A stretch of DNA of 28,157 bases from Akkermansiaceae bacterium UBA5020. GTDB lineage: Bacteria; Verrucomicrobiota; Verrucomicrobiia; Verrucomicrobiales; DEV007. Shown here one piece after another: positions 1 to 7,462 of this stretch. How positions within the stretch are numbered: the first letter of the stretch is position 1; each line of letters opens with the position of its first letter. The notes beneath the pieces were generated by a model. The model ran no database searches. It was given only the letters and a program-made list of their open reading frames with translations, and had not been told where the DNA came from. The translations under genes were made by a program, and so were the position numbers. The DNA lies in assembly GCA_002396885.1 (NCBI GenBank), contig DGXY01000006.1:2495-30651 (forward strand), given 5' to 3'.

Positions 1-488
1 AAACCCATGTCGAGCATGCGGTCGGCCTCATCGAGGACGAAGATCTCGACCTGGGAAAGGTCGATCGTGCCCTGGCCGACGTGGTCGAGGAGGCGTCCCG
101 GCGTGGCCACGAGGATATCGACCCCGCGACGGAGGCGCTCGATCTGCGGGTTGATCCCGACTCCGCCAAAAATCACGGCGGAGGAAAGGTGGAGGCCCTT
201 GCCATAGGTCGCGACGCTTTCACCGACCTGGGCGGCGAGTTCGCGCGTCGGGGTGAGGACGAGTCCGCGCGGGCTGCGGGGACGCGACTTGCCCGAGGCG
301 AGGCGCTGGAGCATCGGCAGGGTGAAGGCCGCGGTCTTGCCCGTGCCGGTCTGCGATCCTCCGAGGAGGTCGCGTCCCGCGAGGATGGGCGGGATGGACT
401 GGGTTTGGATCGGCGTGGGCGTCGTGTAGCCTTTGGCGGCGACGGCATCGGAGAGGGCGGCATTGAGGCCGAGTTCGGAGAAGTTCAT
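1..488 (-). CDS. DEAD-box RNA helicase, RhlE-like (5' part only)
   Basis: This is the N-terminal 162 residues of an ATP-dependent RNA helicase; the rest lies beyond the left edge of the window. The reading begins MNFSELGLNAAL and shows the DEAD-box motifs in order: Q motif PTPIQ (residues 24-28), Walker A SQTGTGKT (45-52), motif Ia PTREL (80-84), motif Ib TPGR (129-132) and Walker B DEAD (153-156). Such enzymes unwind short RNA duplexes in ribosome assembly or mRNA decay in the cytoplasm. The wording around motif I (GRDLL, then TGTGKTAAF) is most like the RhlE subfamily, but the C-terminal half that would settle it is missing. No Shine-Dalgarno precedes the ATG. The gene is preceded by about 290 bp with no other gene. 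The family call is firm; the subfamily is tentative. Confidence 0.93.
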   Translation of the reverse strand, partial: MNFSELGLNAALSDAVAAKGYTTPTPIQTQSIPPILAGRDLLGGSQTGTGKTAAFTLPMLQRLASGKSRPRSPRGLVLTPTRELAAQVGESVATYGKGLHLSSAVIFGGVGINPQIERLRRGVDILVATPGRLLDHVGQGTIDLSQVEIFVLDEADRMLDMG

Positions 489-782
489 CAATTAGGTTGC
501 TTTGCTAGGGGTGGGGTGGGGCCGGAAGTGGCCGGACGACAGGCACGATCCTTCCGAAAGCGCGACCATGGCGCGAAGGGAGAAGAAACGGGCGAGGCCG
601 CGAGCGAGAATCCTCTCGCCACATCACGGGATGACACATTGAAGAGACGTCATTCCCTTCCCCCGATCCAGATGGGCCCCTTTTGGTGAAAAGAAACCCG
701 GCGCGCGGCAACACGGCCGCGAACTGACGAGGATAAGGGACACCCGATCCGGCGGAATGTCAACGCGGGAGAAAACCGGGGC
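489..782. other. Intergenic region upstream of the helicase
   Basis: This 294-bp gap lies between the end of lysC and the start of the helicase, both on the minus strand. I see no convincing gene, tRNA or riboswitch in it. A minus-strand TTGACA near 760 has no good -10 hexamer at 16-18 bp, so no promoter is called. It probably contains the helicase promoter and a leader; long leaders are common for cold-inducible DEAD-box genes, but nothing here proves one. Confidence 0.4.
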
Positions 783-2009
783 TCAGGCGGCGCCAAGACC
801 AAAGGCCTCGTGGACGACGTTGGCAGCGCGGTCGATGTCGCCTTCGGCGACGGTGACGGTCACCTTGATCTCGGAAGTGGAGATCATCTCGATGTTGATG
901 CCGGAGTCCGAGAGCGCTTTGAACATTTCGGCGGCGACGCCGCTGTGCGAGCGCATCCCGATGCCGACCACACTGAGTTTCGCGATGCCGTCGGTTGCCT
1001 CGAGGGTGACCCCTTCGCCGAGATCGGGCATCACTGGGCGCAGGGCCGCTTCGGCCTTGGCCACGTCGTCCTTGTGGACGGTGAAGGAAATGTCGGTGAT
1101 CCCCGTCTTCGAGACGTTCTGCACGATCATGTCGACGAGAAGGTTCGCTTGGCCGACCGCGCCGAAGATGCGGCTCGCGGTGCCGGGCACGTCCTTGACC
1201 CCGCTGATGGTGACCTTCGCCTGGGCGCGCTCGAGGCTGACGCCGCGGATGACAATCGATTCCATGCTCATGGTTTCTTCTTTGACGAGGGTTCCGGGAT
1301 GGTTGTTGAGGCTGCTGCGCACTTCGAAGACGACGCCGAATTTTTTCGCGAACTCGACCGAACGCGATTGCATCACCTTCGAGCCCGAACTCGCCATTTC
1401 GAGGAGTTCGTCGTAGCTGATCTCCTCGATCTTGCGGGCCGAGGGGACGACGCGGGGGTCGCAGGTGTAGACGCCGTCGACGTCGGTGAAGATCTGACAG
1501 AGGTCCGCGTCGATCGCGGCGGCCATGGCGATGGCGGTGAGGTCGGATCCGCCGCGGCCGAGGGTGGTGATGCGACCGTCGCTGGTCTGGCCCTGAAAGC
1601 CTGCGAGAATGACGATGTTGCCCTCATTGAGCAACTCGTGGACACCGTCGGGCGTGATGTTGGAGATGCGGGCCTTGGTGTGGACCCCATCGGTCTGGAT
1701 GCCGGCCTGGGCCCCGGTGAGGGAGACGGCCTTCGCACCCATCGAGTTCAGCGCCATCGCGGTGAGGGCGATCGTGGTCTGTTCGCCGGTGGCGAGGAGC
1801 ACGTCCATCTCGCGCTCGGTGGGAAAGCCTTCGCCGGTGACATCGTCGGCGAGTTTGATGAGATTGTTCGTCACTCCGGCCATGGCCGAAACCACTGCGA
1901 CGACCTGATGGCCCTCGGCCTGCGTCTCGAGGATGCGGCGCGCGACGTTGCGGATCCGTTCGGGGGTGCCGACGGAGGTGCCGCCATATTTCTGGACGAT
2001 GAGGCTCAC
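783..2009 (-). CDS. lysC: Aspartate kinase
   Basis: This enzyme phosphorylates L-aspartate to aspartyl-4-phosphate, the first step towards lysine (diaminopimelate), threonine and methionine. With the GTG start chosen here the protein is 408 residues, the usual length for a monofunctional aspartokinase, and begins in the canonical way: SLIVQKYGGTSVG, with the KYGGTS substrate/ATP motif at residues 7-12. The amino-acid-kinase domain covers about residues 1-245, including the stretch SSGSKVMQSRSVEFAKKF. Two ACT domains follow (about 260-330 and 340-405), which normally give feedback control by lysine and/or threonine. An in-frame TTG at 2033 would add MADRPPEA; neither start has a clear Shine-Dalgarno, and the GTG fits family alignments better. 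The gene stands alone, with no other lysine-pathway gene nearby. Confidence 0.96.
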   Translation of the reverse strand: MSLIVQKYGGTSVGTPERIRNVARRILETQAEGHQVVAVVSAMAGVTNNLIKLADDVTGEGFPTEREMDVLLATGEQTTIALTAMALNSMGAKAVSLTGAQAGIQTDGVHTKARISNITPDGVHELLNEGNIVILAGFQGQTSDGRITTLGRGGSDLTAIAMAAAIDADLCQIFTDVDGVYTCDPRVVPSARKIEEISYDELLEMASSGSKVMQSRSVEFAKKFGVVFEVRSSLNNHPGTLVKEETMSMESIVIRGVSLERAQAKVTISGVKDVPGTASRIFGAVGQANLLVDMIVQNVSKTGITDISFTVHKDDVAKAEAALRPVMPDLGEGVTLEATDGIAKLSVVGIGMRSHSGVAAEMFKALSDSGINIEMISTSEIKVTVTVAEGDIDRAANVVHEAFGLGAA

Positions 2010-2048
2010 GGCTTCAGGGGGTCGGTCCGCCAAAAAAGCGGGGCGAGA

Positions 2049-2077
2049 CTTATGCCTCAGGATGGGGATTTGTCCAA
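2049..2077 (-). promoter_or_regulatory. Putative sigma-70 promoter for lysC
   Basis: On the minus strand TTGGAC (2077-2072) and CATAAG (2054-2049) are separated by 17 bp, and transcription would begin around 2042, a short distance upstream of lysC. The -35 box is a good match and the -10 box is mediocre. The call rests on spacing and position alone. Confidence 0.35.
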
Positions 2078-2129
2078 TGTCGTTTCATGCCTTGGAGAGT
2101 ACCGGATCTCCGACACGGGGAGCGAGGCG

Positions 2130-2367
2130 GCCTACGGAACACGCAGAAAACACAGAATCATGGACAGAACAAGGCGGTTGTCCCGAGAGGCGGCGATGTG
2201 TCAGAAGCCCGTTTGGTTCACCTGCCCCAATTCTGCGTTTTCAGCGTGTCTTGCTGCCTGCTCATCGATCTCGGTTTTTTGTAGTTCTGCGTTTTCTGCA
2301 TATTTTGATGCCTGCGGCATCTATCTCGGTCTTTTGTAATTCTGCGTTTTCTGCGTGTTCCGTAGGC
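2130..2367. repeat. Long inverted repeat with 28-bp arms
   Basis: The left arm (2130-2157, starting GCCTACGGAACACGCAG) is the reverse complement of the right arm (2340-2367, ending GCGTGTTCCGTAGGC) with one mismatch in 28 bp. The arms have a 9-bp internal period (TTCTGCGTT, TTCTGCGTG, TTCCGTAGG). The 182 bp between them contain further direct copies of the TTCTGCG unit. The element lies between lysC and cutA and carries no plausible gene. It could be a non-autonomous mobile element or a hairpin at the convergence of repeated units; the sequence alone does not decide. Confidence 0.8.
2231..2367 (+). repeat. 54-55-bp imperfect tandem repeat, about 2.5 copies
   Basis: Copies begin at 2231, 2285 and 2340, each with TTCTGCGTTTTC. 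The first two stay aligned through TGCCTGC, then ATCTCGGT or its variant, and a T-rich tail ending TTTTGTA. The third copy diverges after about 28 bp, where it becomes the right arm of the inverted repeat. The T-rich ends (TCGGTTTTTTG) look terminator-like but lack a stable stem. Confidence 0.75.
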
Positions 2368-2415
2368 TGCCATATTTTCGCTCGATTGTAGGCTGCACTT
2401 CTTCGCTCAATTGTA
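2365..2415 (+). repeat. 25/26-bp tandem duplication at the end of cutA
   Basis: Two units (2365-2390 and 2391-2415) share the frame GGCTGC-N7/8-TTCGCTC-R-ATTGTA and are followed by a third GGC. The TGA stop and last codons of cutA (minus strand, 2407-2415) lie inside the second unit, so the repeat supplies the end of the protein. Confidence 0.75.
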
Positions 2416-2754
2416 GGCAGTCCCTTGCCTAACCCAGGCCAGATACTCCGATGATCCTCCGTCCGGCGTCAGAATCAGAAACTCGGGCAGCTCGTAGGGA
2501 TGCAACTCATGCAGCGATGCCTCCAGCGCCGGGAGGCGGCCGCGGGTCGTCTTGACAATGGCGAGGACCTCGGCGGAGCGTTCCGTCTTTCCCTCCCACC
2601 GGTAGATCGACTCGACCCCGGGGAGGAGATTGAGACAGGCAGCCAGTTGCGACTCGACCCAAACTGTGCCAATTTGTCTCGCTTTTTCGGAGTCCGGAAA
2701 AGTCGTCAAGCAAATCACCACCTCCTCATCGGTGCCGTTTTGTCTCTCATTCAT
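2407..2754 (-). CDS. cutA: CutA family divalent-cation tolerance protein
   Basis: A 115-residue protein of the CutA family, small and very stable cytoplasmic trimers linked to copper/divalent-cation tolerance in E. coli, whose biochemical role is still debated. Family signatures are clear: VVICLTTFPDSEKA near the N terminus (residues 12-25), AACLNLLPGVESIYRWEGK (38-56), the strand AIVKTT (65-70) and HPYELPE (85-91). The length is typical. It is divergent from the histidine kinase gene, with 65 bp between starts, so the two probably have back-to-back promoters. The last residues, AYN, and the stop are encoded by a tandem repeat unit, suggesting the repeat replaced or trimmed the original 3' end. 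No Shine-Dalgarno is obvious. Confidence 0.96.
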   Translation of the reverse strand: MNERQNGTDEEVVICLTTFPDSEKARQIGTVWVESQLAACLNLLPGVESIYRWEGKTERSAEVLAIVKTTRGRLPALEASLHELHPYELPEFLILTPDGGSSEYLAWVRQGTAYN

Positions 2755-2793
2755 CGCAAATCATCGCATCTACCCGCCGTTTCGCCAGTTCCC

Positions 2794-2814
2794 TGTGACT
2801 CGTGACCCGTGGCT
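2794..2814 (+). repeat. Degenerate heptamer array, 3 units
   Basis: Three 7-bp units, TGTGACT, CGTGACC and CGTGGCT, lie immediately before CCCCTATG of the histidine kinase gene, where a ribosome-binding site would normally be. They resemble in scale the heptamers near 18.1 and 18.47 kb, with a different unit sequence. Confidence 0.5.
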
Positions 2815-2819
2815 CCCCT

Positions 2820-4010
2820 ATGAATCCCGGCATGATTGATCGTCTCCTCGACCGGCTCGACCGCCTCGAGCCCGAGGAGATCCAGCGCCTCGTCCTGAAG
2901 ATCGTGCAGGAAAAGGGTTTCCTTGAGAAAGTCTTCGAGGTTCTCCGCGAGGGCGTCGTCGTCACCGGGGCGAAGGGATCGATCCACTACATCAACCAGG
3001 CCGCCTGCGACTTTTTCGGCCTCGATCCGAAAGAGGCGATCCGCGGTGAAGTCGGGAACCTTTTCCCGGGCCTTGATTGGGAGGAAATCACTGCTTCGGG
3101 CGGCGTCGTGAACCGCGATCTCGTGGTGCGATATCCCGAGCCGCGCTTTCTCAACTTCTACGTCGCCCCGCTCGATGACCGGGATTCGGGCGAGACTCTC
3201 GTCGGGCACGTCATCATCCTGCGCGACCAGACCCGCACCGTCGCCCGGCAGCGGCAGGAGGTCGAATCGGGCAAACTCGAGGCCGTCACCAGCCTCGCCG
3301 CCGGTGTCGCCCACGAGATCGGGAATCCGCTCAACTCGCTCAACATCCACCTCCAGGTCGTCGAACGGAAAATCAGGAAGCGCGTCGATCCCGACCTCGC
3401 CGGAGAGCTGCTCGAATCCCTCGAGATCGCCCGAGGCGAGATCAAACGCCTCGACTTCATCGTCGAAAAATTCCTCAACGCGGTGCGCCCGGTGCGTCCC
3501 GTGCCCGTGACGACCGACCTCAATGAACTGATCCAGGAAGCGATGAACTTCATCGGACCCGAGGTCGCCGATCGCCGCATCGCCGTGACCCTCGACCTCG
3601 CCGAGGGGCTGCCGCTCCTCCACGTCGACCAGGATCAATTGAAGCAGGTCCTCTACAATCTCGTCCGCAACAGTTGTCAGGCGATGGGCAGCGACGGAGA
3701 GATCACCGTGCGCACCGGTTGTGATGATGAAAATGTCTTCTTCACCATCGCCGACAACGGTCCCGGCATTCCCGCCGACCAGGTCAGCCGCGTCTTTGAA
3801 CCCTATTACACGACCAAGAAGACAGGGTCCGGCCTCGGTCTCCTCATCGTCCACCGCATCGTCCACGACCACGGCGGCGAGGTGGAATTCAAAAGCCGCG
3901 AAGGCCTCGGCACGGAAGTGACCGTCTACCTGCCCCGCGCGGAGAAGTTGATGCGTTTCCTGCCCTCGAAGTCCGAAGGGACGGTGATCGATGTGGAGGT
4001 GGAGGGGTGA
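2820..4010 (+). CDS. PAS-domain sensor histidine kinase (NtrB-like)
   Basis: A 396-residue two-component sensor kinase with no membrane segment, so it acts in the cytoplasm. It has an N-terminal helical stretch (MIDRLLDRLDRLEPEE), a PAS domain (about residues 40-135), a HisKA domain with the H-box AAGVAHEIGNPLNSL (phosphorylated His165), and a HATPase_c domain with N-box NLVRNSCQAM (Asn284), G1 box DNGPG (312-316) and G2 box GSGLGL (336-341). This layout matches NtrB/AtoS-type kinases that phosphorylate NtrC-type regulators, and such a regulator follows 146 bp downstream; the two are very likely cognate. I chose the ATG at 2820; a GTG at 2802 would add six residues encoded by the heptamer array. 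The PAS ligand is unknown. Confidence 0.93.
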   Translation: MNPGMIDRLLDRLDRLEPEEIQRLVLKIVQEKGFLEKVFEVLREGVVVTGAKGSIHYINQAACDFFGLDPKEAIRGEVGNLFPGLDWEEITASGGVVNRDLVVRYPEPRFLNFYVAPLDDRDSGETLVGHVIILRDQTRTVARQRQEVESGKLEAVTSLAAGVAHEIGNPLNSLNIHLQVVERKIRKRVDPDLAGELLESLEIARGEIKRLDFIVEKFLNAVRPVRPVPVTTDLNELIQEAMNFIGPEVADRRIAVTLDLAEGLPLLHVDQDQLKQVLYNLVRNSCQAMGSDGEITVRTGCDDENVFFTIADNGPGIPADQVSRVFEPYYTTKKTGSGLGLLIVHRIVHDHGGEVEFKSREGLGTEVTVYLPRAEKLMRFLPSKSEGTVIDVEVEG

Positions 4011-4048
4011 AAGAAAATGGATCCTAAAAAAATATTTCATCGTTTGGA

Positions 4049-4137
4049 ATTCGCGTTGATTCGCGACCCATTCGTAAAGATTCGCGTTGTCCTCTTTCAA
4101 CGCGAATGGCCGCAAATGGCCGCGAATTAGCGCGAAT
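4049..4137. repeat. Inverted array of 10-bp units between kinase and regulator genes
   Basis: The left half consists of four units of the form ATTCGCGNNN (4049, 4059, 4070 and 4080; one unit is 11 bp and one reads ATTCGTAAAG). The right half is four units of the form NNNCGCGAAT (4098, 4108, 4118 and 4128). The inner pair, ATTCGCGTTG and CAACGCGAAT, are perfect reverse complements around the 8-nt loop TCCTCTTT (4090-4097). The transcript could form a long interrupted hairpin between the two genes. The upstream ATG at 4106 lies inside the array and is not taken as a start. Confidence 0.85.
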
Positions 4138-4156
4138 CAAGAATTGGGAAACCCCC

Positions 4157-5560
4157 ATGGACTTCACCGAACACACCCTCCTCATCGTCGACGACGAGAA
4201 GAACACCCGCGAGGGGCTGCGTCTTTCCCTCGAGGACGAGTTCGACGTCTACATCGCGGCGAACATCGCCGAGGCCGAGGAGATCCTGGAGAACGAGGCC
4301 ATCGACGTGATGCTCACCGACCTCCGCCTCGGCGGGGAAAACGGGATGGAACTCATCACCCGCGCCCTCGCCCGGGCCAAGCCACCGATCTGCATTCTCA
4401 TGACCGCCTACGGCTCGGTCGACGTCGCGGTCGAGGCGATGAAGAAGGGCGCCTACGACTACGTCAGCAAACCGCTCAACATCGACGAGCTCGAGATCGT
4501 CATCAAACGCGCCATCCGGAGCCGCGCCGTTGAAGCCGAAGTCGTCGCGCTGAAAACCCAGGTCTCGGACCGCTACGGGCTCGAAAACATCATTGGTCGT
4601 TCCACGGCAATGAAGCCGATCTTTGAAACCGTCCGGCAGGTCGCGCCGACCCGGGCCACGGTCTTGATCGAGGGCGAGAGCGGCACGGGCAAGGAACTCG
4701 TCGGCCGTGCCATCCACCACCTCAGTGGCCGGCCCAAATCAAAGCTCGTCACGGTGCACTGCGCCGCCCTCAGCGAGCAGCTCCTCGAGAGTGAACTCTT
4801 CGGCCACGAGCGCGGCGCTTTCACCGGGGCGATGGAACGCCGCATTGGGCGCTTCGAGGAGGCCGATGGCGGCACCCTCTTCCTCGACGAGATCGGCGAG
4901 ATCGATCTCAACACCCAGGTGAAGCTGCTCCGTGCCATCGGCGAACGGACGATCGAGCGACTCGGCTCCAACAAACCCCTCAAAGTCGATGTCCGCGTCG
5001 TCGCCGCGACGAACAAGGACCTTAGCGAGATGGTCCGCGAGGGCACCTTCCGCGATGACCTCTTCTTCCGCCTCAACGTTGTCTCGATCGCGATGCCGCC
5101 GCTGCGGTCGCGCAAGGAGGACATCGTCCTGCTCGTCGATGCCTTTCTGAAGGAGTTCACCGAGGAGAACGGCAAAGCGCCGATGGAACTCACTGCCGAG
5201 GCGATGCAGTGGCTCCTCGACTACGAGTGGCCCGGCAATGTCCGCGAGCTGCGCACCGTGATCGAGCACGGCGTCGTGATGTCAAACACGCCGAAGATCG
5301 GGGTGCGTCACCTGCCGATGTTTCTGCGGGATGACTCCCTGCGGGATCTGCGTGGTGGTGGAACGCCCAAGCCGAAGACCTCCGTGGTGGTCCCGTCATC
5401 CGAGCCTGAGGACCTCAACCTCGCTCGGACGGAGGAACGCCTCATCCGCCTCGCCCTCGACCGCACCGGCGACCACCGCACCGAAGCCGCCAAACTCCTC
5501 GGCATCTCGCGCCGGACGATGCAGCGCAAGCTGAAGGAGATGGGGTTGGTGGACGAGTGA
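4157..5560 (+). CDS. Sigma-54-dependent response regulator (NtrC family)
   Basis: A 467-residue transcription activator. Domains: receiver (residues 1-120; DD12-13, phospho-acceptor Asp55 in MLTDLRL, Thr83, Lys105), AAA+ sigma-54 activation domain (about 140-375; Walker A GESGTGKE 173-180, the GAFTGA loop that contacts sigma-54, Walker B TLFLDEIGEI), and a C-terminal Fis-type helix-turn-helix (AAKLLGISRRTMQRKLKEMG). All key residues are present, so it should be phosphorylated by a kinase (probably the one upstream), oligomerise, and remodel RNA polymerase-sigma-54. The start is the ATG at 4157, giving MDFTEHTLLIVDDE as in the family; an in-frame ATG at 4106 would extend through the repeat array. 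No sigma-54 promoter (TGGCAC-N5-TTGC type) was recognised in the window, so its targets are unknown. Confidence 0.96.
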   Translation: MDFTEHTLLIVDDEKNTREGLRLSLEDEFDVYIAANIAEAEEILENEAIDVMLTDLRLGGENGMELITRALARAKPPICILMTAYGSVDVAVEAMKKGAYDYVSKPLNIDELEIVIKRAIRSRAVEAEVVALKTQVSDRYGLENIIGRSTAMKPIFETVRQVAPTRATVLIEGESGTGKELVGRAIHHLSGRPKSKLVTVHCAALSEQLLESELFGHERGAFTGAMERRIGRFEEADGGTLFLDEIGEIDLNTQVKLLRAIGERTIERLGSNKPLKVDVRVVAATNKDLSEMVREGTFRDDLFFRLNVVSIAMPPLRSRKEDIVLLVDAFLKEFTEENGKAPMELTAEAMQWLLDYEWPGNVRELRTVIEHGVVMSNTPKIGVRHLPMFLRDDSLRDLRGGGTPKPKTSVVVPSSEPEDLNLARTEERLIRLALDRTGDHRTEAAKLLGISRRTMQRKLKEMGLVDE

Positions 5561-5639
5561 GGGCGTGGGCACTCGCTACAACCCAAGAGCTTTCTTTAAC
5601 TCTTCGATCGTCATCGATCTCAAAATCACCAGTCCTCTT

Positions 5640-6671
5640 TCACTGCGCCGCGCGCACCAGATCCCAGGCGTCGTTGTAGAGCTTGTTGTTCTCGCCGAGG
5701 TCGTCGATGACCTCGCACTTCTTCATCGTTTCAGCGTCGAGGAAGAGGGCGTCGATCTCGCGGAACTCTTTGCTCACGAGGTCGTAGGCGGTCTTGTTGG
5801 GCGCGAGGTAGTAGATGTATTCCATGTTCACCGCGGCGTTGTCCGGTTCGGTGATGAAGTTCACGAAGGCGTAGGCGAGCTCGGGATTCGGTGCGGTCTT
5901 GGAGATGACGAGGTCGTCACAGGCGACCGAGGTTCCTTCCTTCGGCACGACGAAGTCGATCTTGTCGTTGTCCTCCTGGGCCTGGAAGGCATCGCCAGCG
6001 TAGGCTTGCGAGACGAAGAATTCGGCCGAGGCGAGGCCGCTGTCGTATTGGTCGCTCTCGAACTTGGCGAGATTCTTCTTCCACGAAATGACGAGGTCGC
6101 GGGCCTGGGCGATCTGGGCGGGATCGACCGTGTTGATGCTGAAGCCGAGAGTCTTGAGGGCGGCCCCGATCGCTTCGCGCGAGTCGTTCAGCAGGGTCAT
6201 CCGTCCCTTGAGTTCGGCCCGCTCGAAGGTGCGCCAGGTCGGCTCGAGGTTTTCGACGCGGTCGGAGACGAAGGCGATCCCGGTGGGGGCGAGCATGTAG
6301 GGCACGCTCCATTTCATCTCCTTGTCGAAGGCGAGATTGGAAAGGTATTCGGGGTCGACGTGTTTCAGATTCGGGAGCTTGTTTTTGTCGAGCTCGACGA
6401 TCATGCCTTCGCGGGCGAGGATTTTCACCATGTAGCTCGAAGGTACGAGGACATCATAGCCGGACGCCCCGGCCTTGAGTTTCGCGAGCATGGCCTCGTT
6501 TGAATCGAAGATGTCGATGACGAGGCGGCAGTTGTGTTCGTCCTCGAACTTGGCGATGAGGTCGGGATTGAGGTAGTCGTCCCAGGTGTAGAGATGGAGT
6601 TCGGCCTTTTTCTCGCCGCAGGAGCTGAGGAGGAGGGCGGCGCTGAGGAGGGAGAGGAGGCGGTGTTTCAT
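5640..6671 (-). CDS. potD: Polyamine ABC transporter substrate-binding lipoprotein PotD
   Basis: A 343-residue solute-binding protein for spermidine/putrescine. The N terminus is a lipoprotein signal (MKHRLLSLLSAALLLSSC; lipobox cysteine Cys18), so it is probably anchored in a membrane facing the periplasm. The mature part begins ELHLYTWDDYLNPDLIAKFE, the classic PotD/PotF opening, with DVLVPSSYMV and the C-terminal NMEYIYYLAPN region also typical. The open frame continues upstream through potC in another phase; the real start is the ATG at 6671, whose first bases overlap the potC stop (ATGA), indicating translational coupling. It is the last gene of potABCD. Choice between spermidine and putrescine cannot be made by eye. 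Confidence 0.95.
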   Translation of the reverse strand: MKHRLLSLLSAALLLSSCGEKKAELHLYTWDDYLNPDLIAKFEDEHNCRLVIDIFDSNEAMLAKLKAGASGYDVLVPSSYMVKILAREGMIVELDKNKLPNLKHVDPEYLSNLAFDKEMKWSVPYMLAPTGIAFVSDRVENLEPTWRTFERAELKGRMTLLNDSREAIGAALKTLGFSINTVDPAQIAQARDLVISWKKNLAKFESDQYDSGLASAEFFVSQAYAGDAFQAQEDNDKIDFVVPKEGTSVACDDLVISKTAPNPELAYAFVNFITEPDNAAVNMEYIYYLAPNKTAYDLVSKEFREIDALFLDAETMKKCEVIDDLGENNKLYNDAWDLVRAAQ

Positions 6672-7462
6672 CGGCTGGCTCGGGTGGGTTGGGAGTCGGT
6701 GAGGCGCTGGCTGAGCCAGACGATCAGGAAGGTGAGGATGAGGAAGAGGGTGGAAATGGCGTTGATCACGGGGAGGTCCTTGCTGTGCTTCACCATGCTG
6801 TAAATCTTCAGCGGAAGCGTCGAAGAACCCGGGCCCGTCACGAAAAACGTGATGACATAGTCGTCGACCGAAAGGGTGAACGCAAGGAGTCCCCCCGCGA
6901 CGATACCGGGAGCGAGGAGGGGGAGGATGACGCGGCGCACGATGACCCATTTCGTTGCCCCAAGATCGCGCGCAGCGTTGATGACATTCTCGTCGAAACC
7001 CTGGAGCCGACCCAGCACCACGACGGTGACGAAGCTCGCGCAGAAGGTGATGTGGGCGATGAGGATGGTGCCGGTTCCGAGGGTGGCGCCGAGTCCGACG
7101 AAAAAGAGGAGGAGGCTGATCCCCATGAGAAGGTCGGGGATGATGATGGGCAGGTAGAGCACCCCGTAGTTGATCTGCTGGAGCCGCGAGCGATACCAAT
7201 GCAGGGCGCAGGCCGAGAGCGTTCCCAGGACCATGGAGATCCCGCTCGAGGAAAGGGCGATGAGGAGGGTGCGCTGGGCCGCCTCCCAAAGGTCGCGGTT
7301 TTCGCGCTCGAGAAGGGCCGCGTACCACTTCAGGGTAAAACCGCCCCAGGTCGAGCTGTAGCGGGCCTCGTTGAAGGAGTTCACGACGAGCAGGAGGATG
7401 GGCAGGTAGAGGAAAACCAGCACTAGCAGGAGGATGACGGCGGGGACCCGGCTCGACTTCAT
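6668..7462 (-). CDS. potC: Polyamine ABC transporter permease PotC
   Basis: A 264-residue inner-membrane permease of the binding-protein-dependent family (BPD_transp_1) with about six hydrophobic segments; the first is VILLLVLVFLYLPILLLVV near the N terminus, followed by the NSFNEAR motif typical of PotC. The EAA loop that docks on the ATPase reads NAARDLGATKWVIVRRVILP. Its start overlaps the potB stop by ATGA and its stop overlaps potD, so the three genes are translationally coupled. GGAAGGAG lies about 14 bases upstream of the ATG. It pairs with PotB to form the channel. Confidence 0.95.
   Translation of the reverse strand: MKSSRVPAVILLLVLVFLYLPILLLVVNSFNEARYSSTWGGFTLKWYAALLERENRDLWEAAQRTLLIALSSSGISMVLGTLSACALHWYRSRLQQINYGVLYLPIIIPDLLMGISLLLFFVGLGATLGTGTILIAHITFCASFVTVVVLGRLQGFDENVINAARDLGATKWVIVRRVILPLLAPGIVAGGLLAFTLSVDDYVITFFVTGPGSSTLPLKIYSMVKHSKDLPVINAISTLFLILTFLIVWLSQRLTDSQPTRASR

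Noticed and set aside
735..770. Minus-strand TTGACA as a promoter for the helicase.
   Set aside because: No acceptable -10 hexamer lies at 16-18 bp; the best T-rich stretch is too far away.
810..2339. Long plus-strand open frame (509 codons) opposite lysC.
   Set aside because: It is Asp/Gly/His-rich with no domain signal, typical of an antisense shadow of a GC-rich gene.
2751..4115. Long minus-strand open frame (454 codons) opposite the histidine kinase gene.
   Set aside because: It is a mirror frame caused by GC-rich codon use; the plus strand carries complete HisKA and HATPase motifs.
5568..5630. After the potD stop, the minus strand can encode a short peptide ending MTIEELKKALGL before a TAG.
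   Set aside because: It is only about 17 codons long, without a recognised family or upstream half; it may be a gene remnant, but the evidence is too thin.
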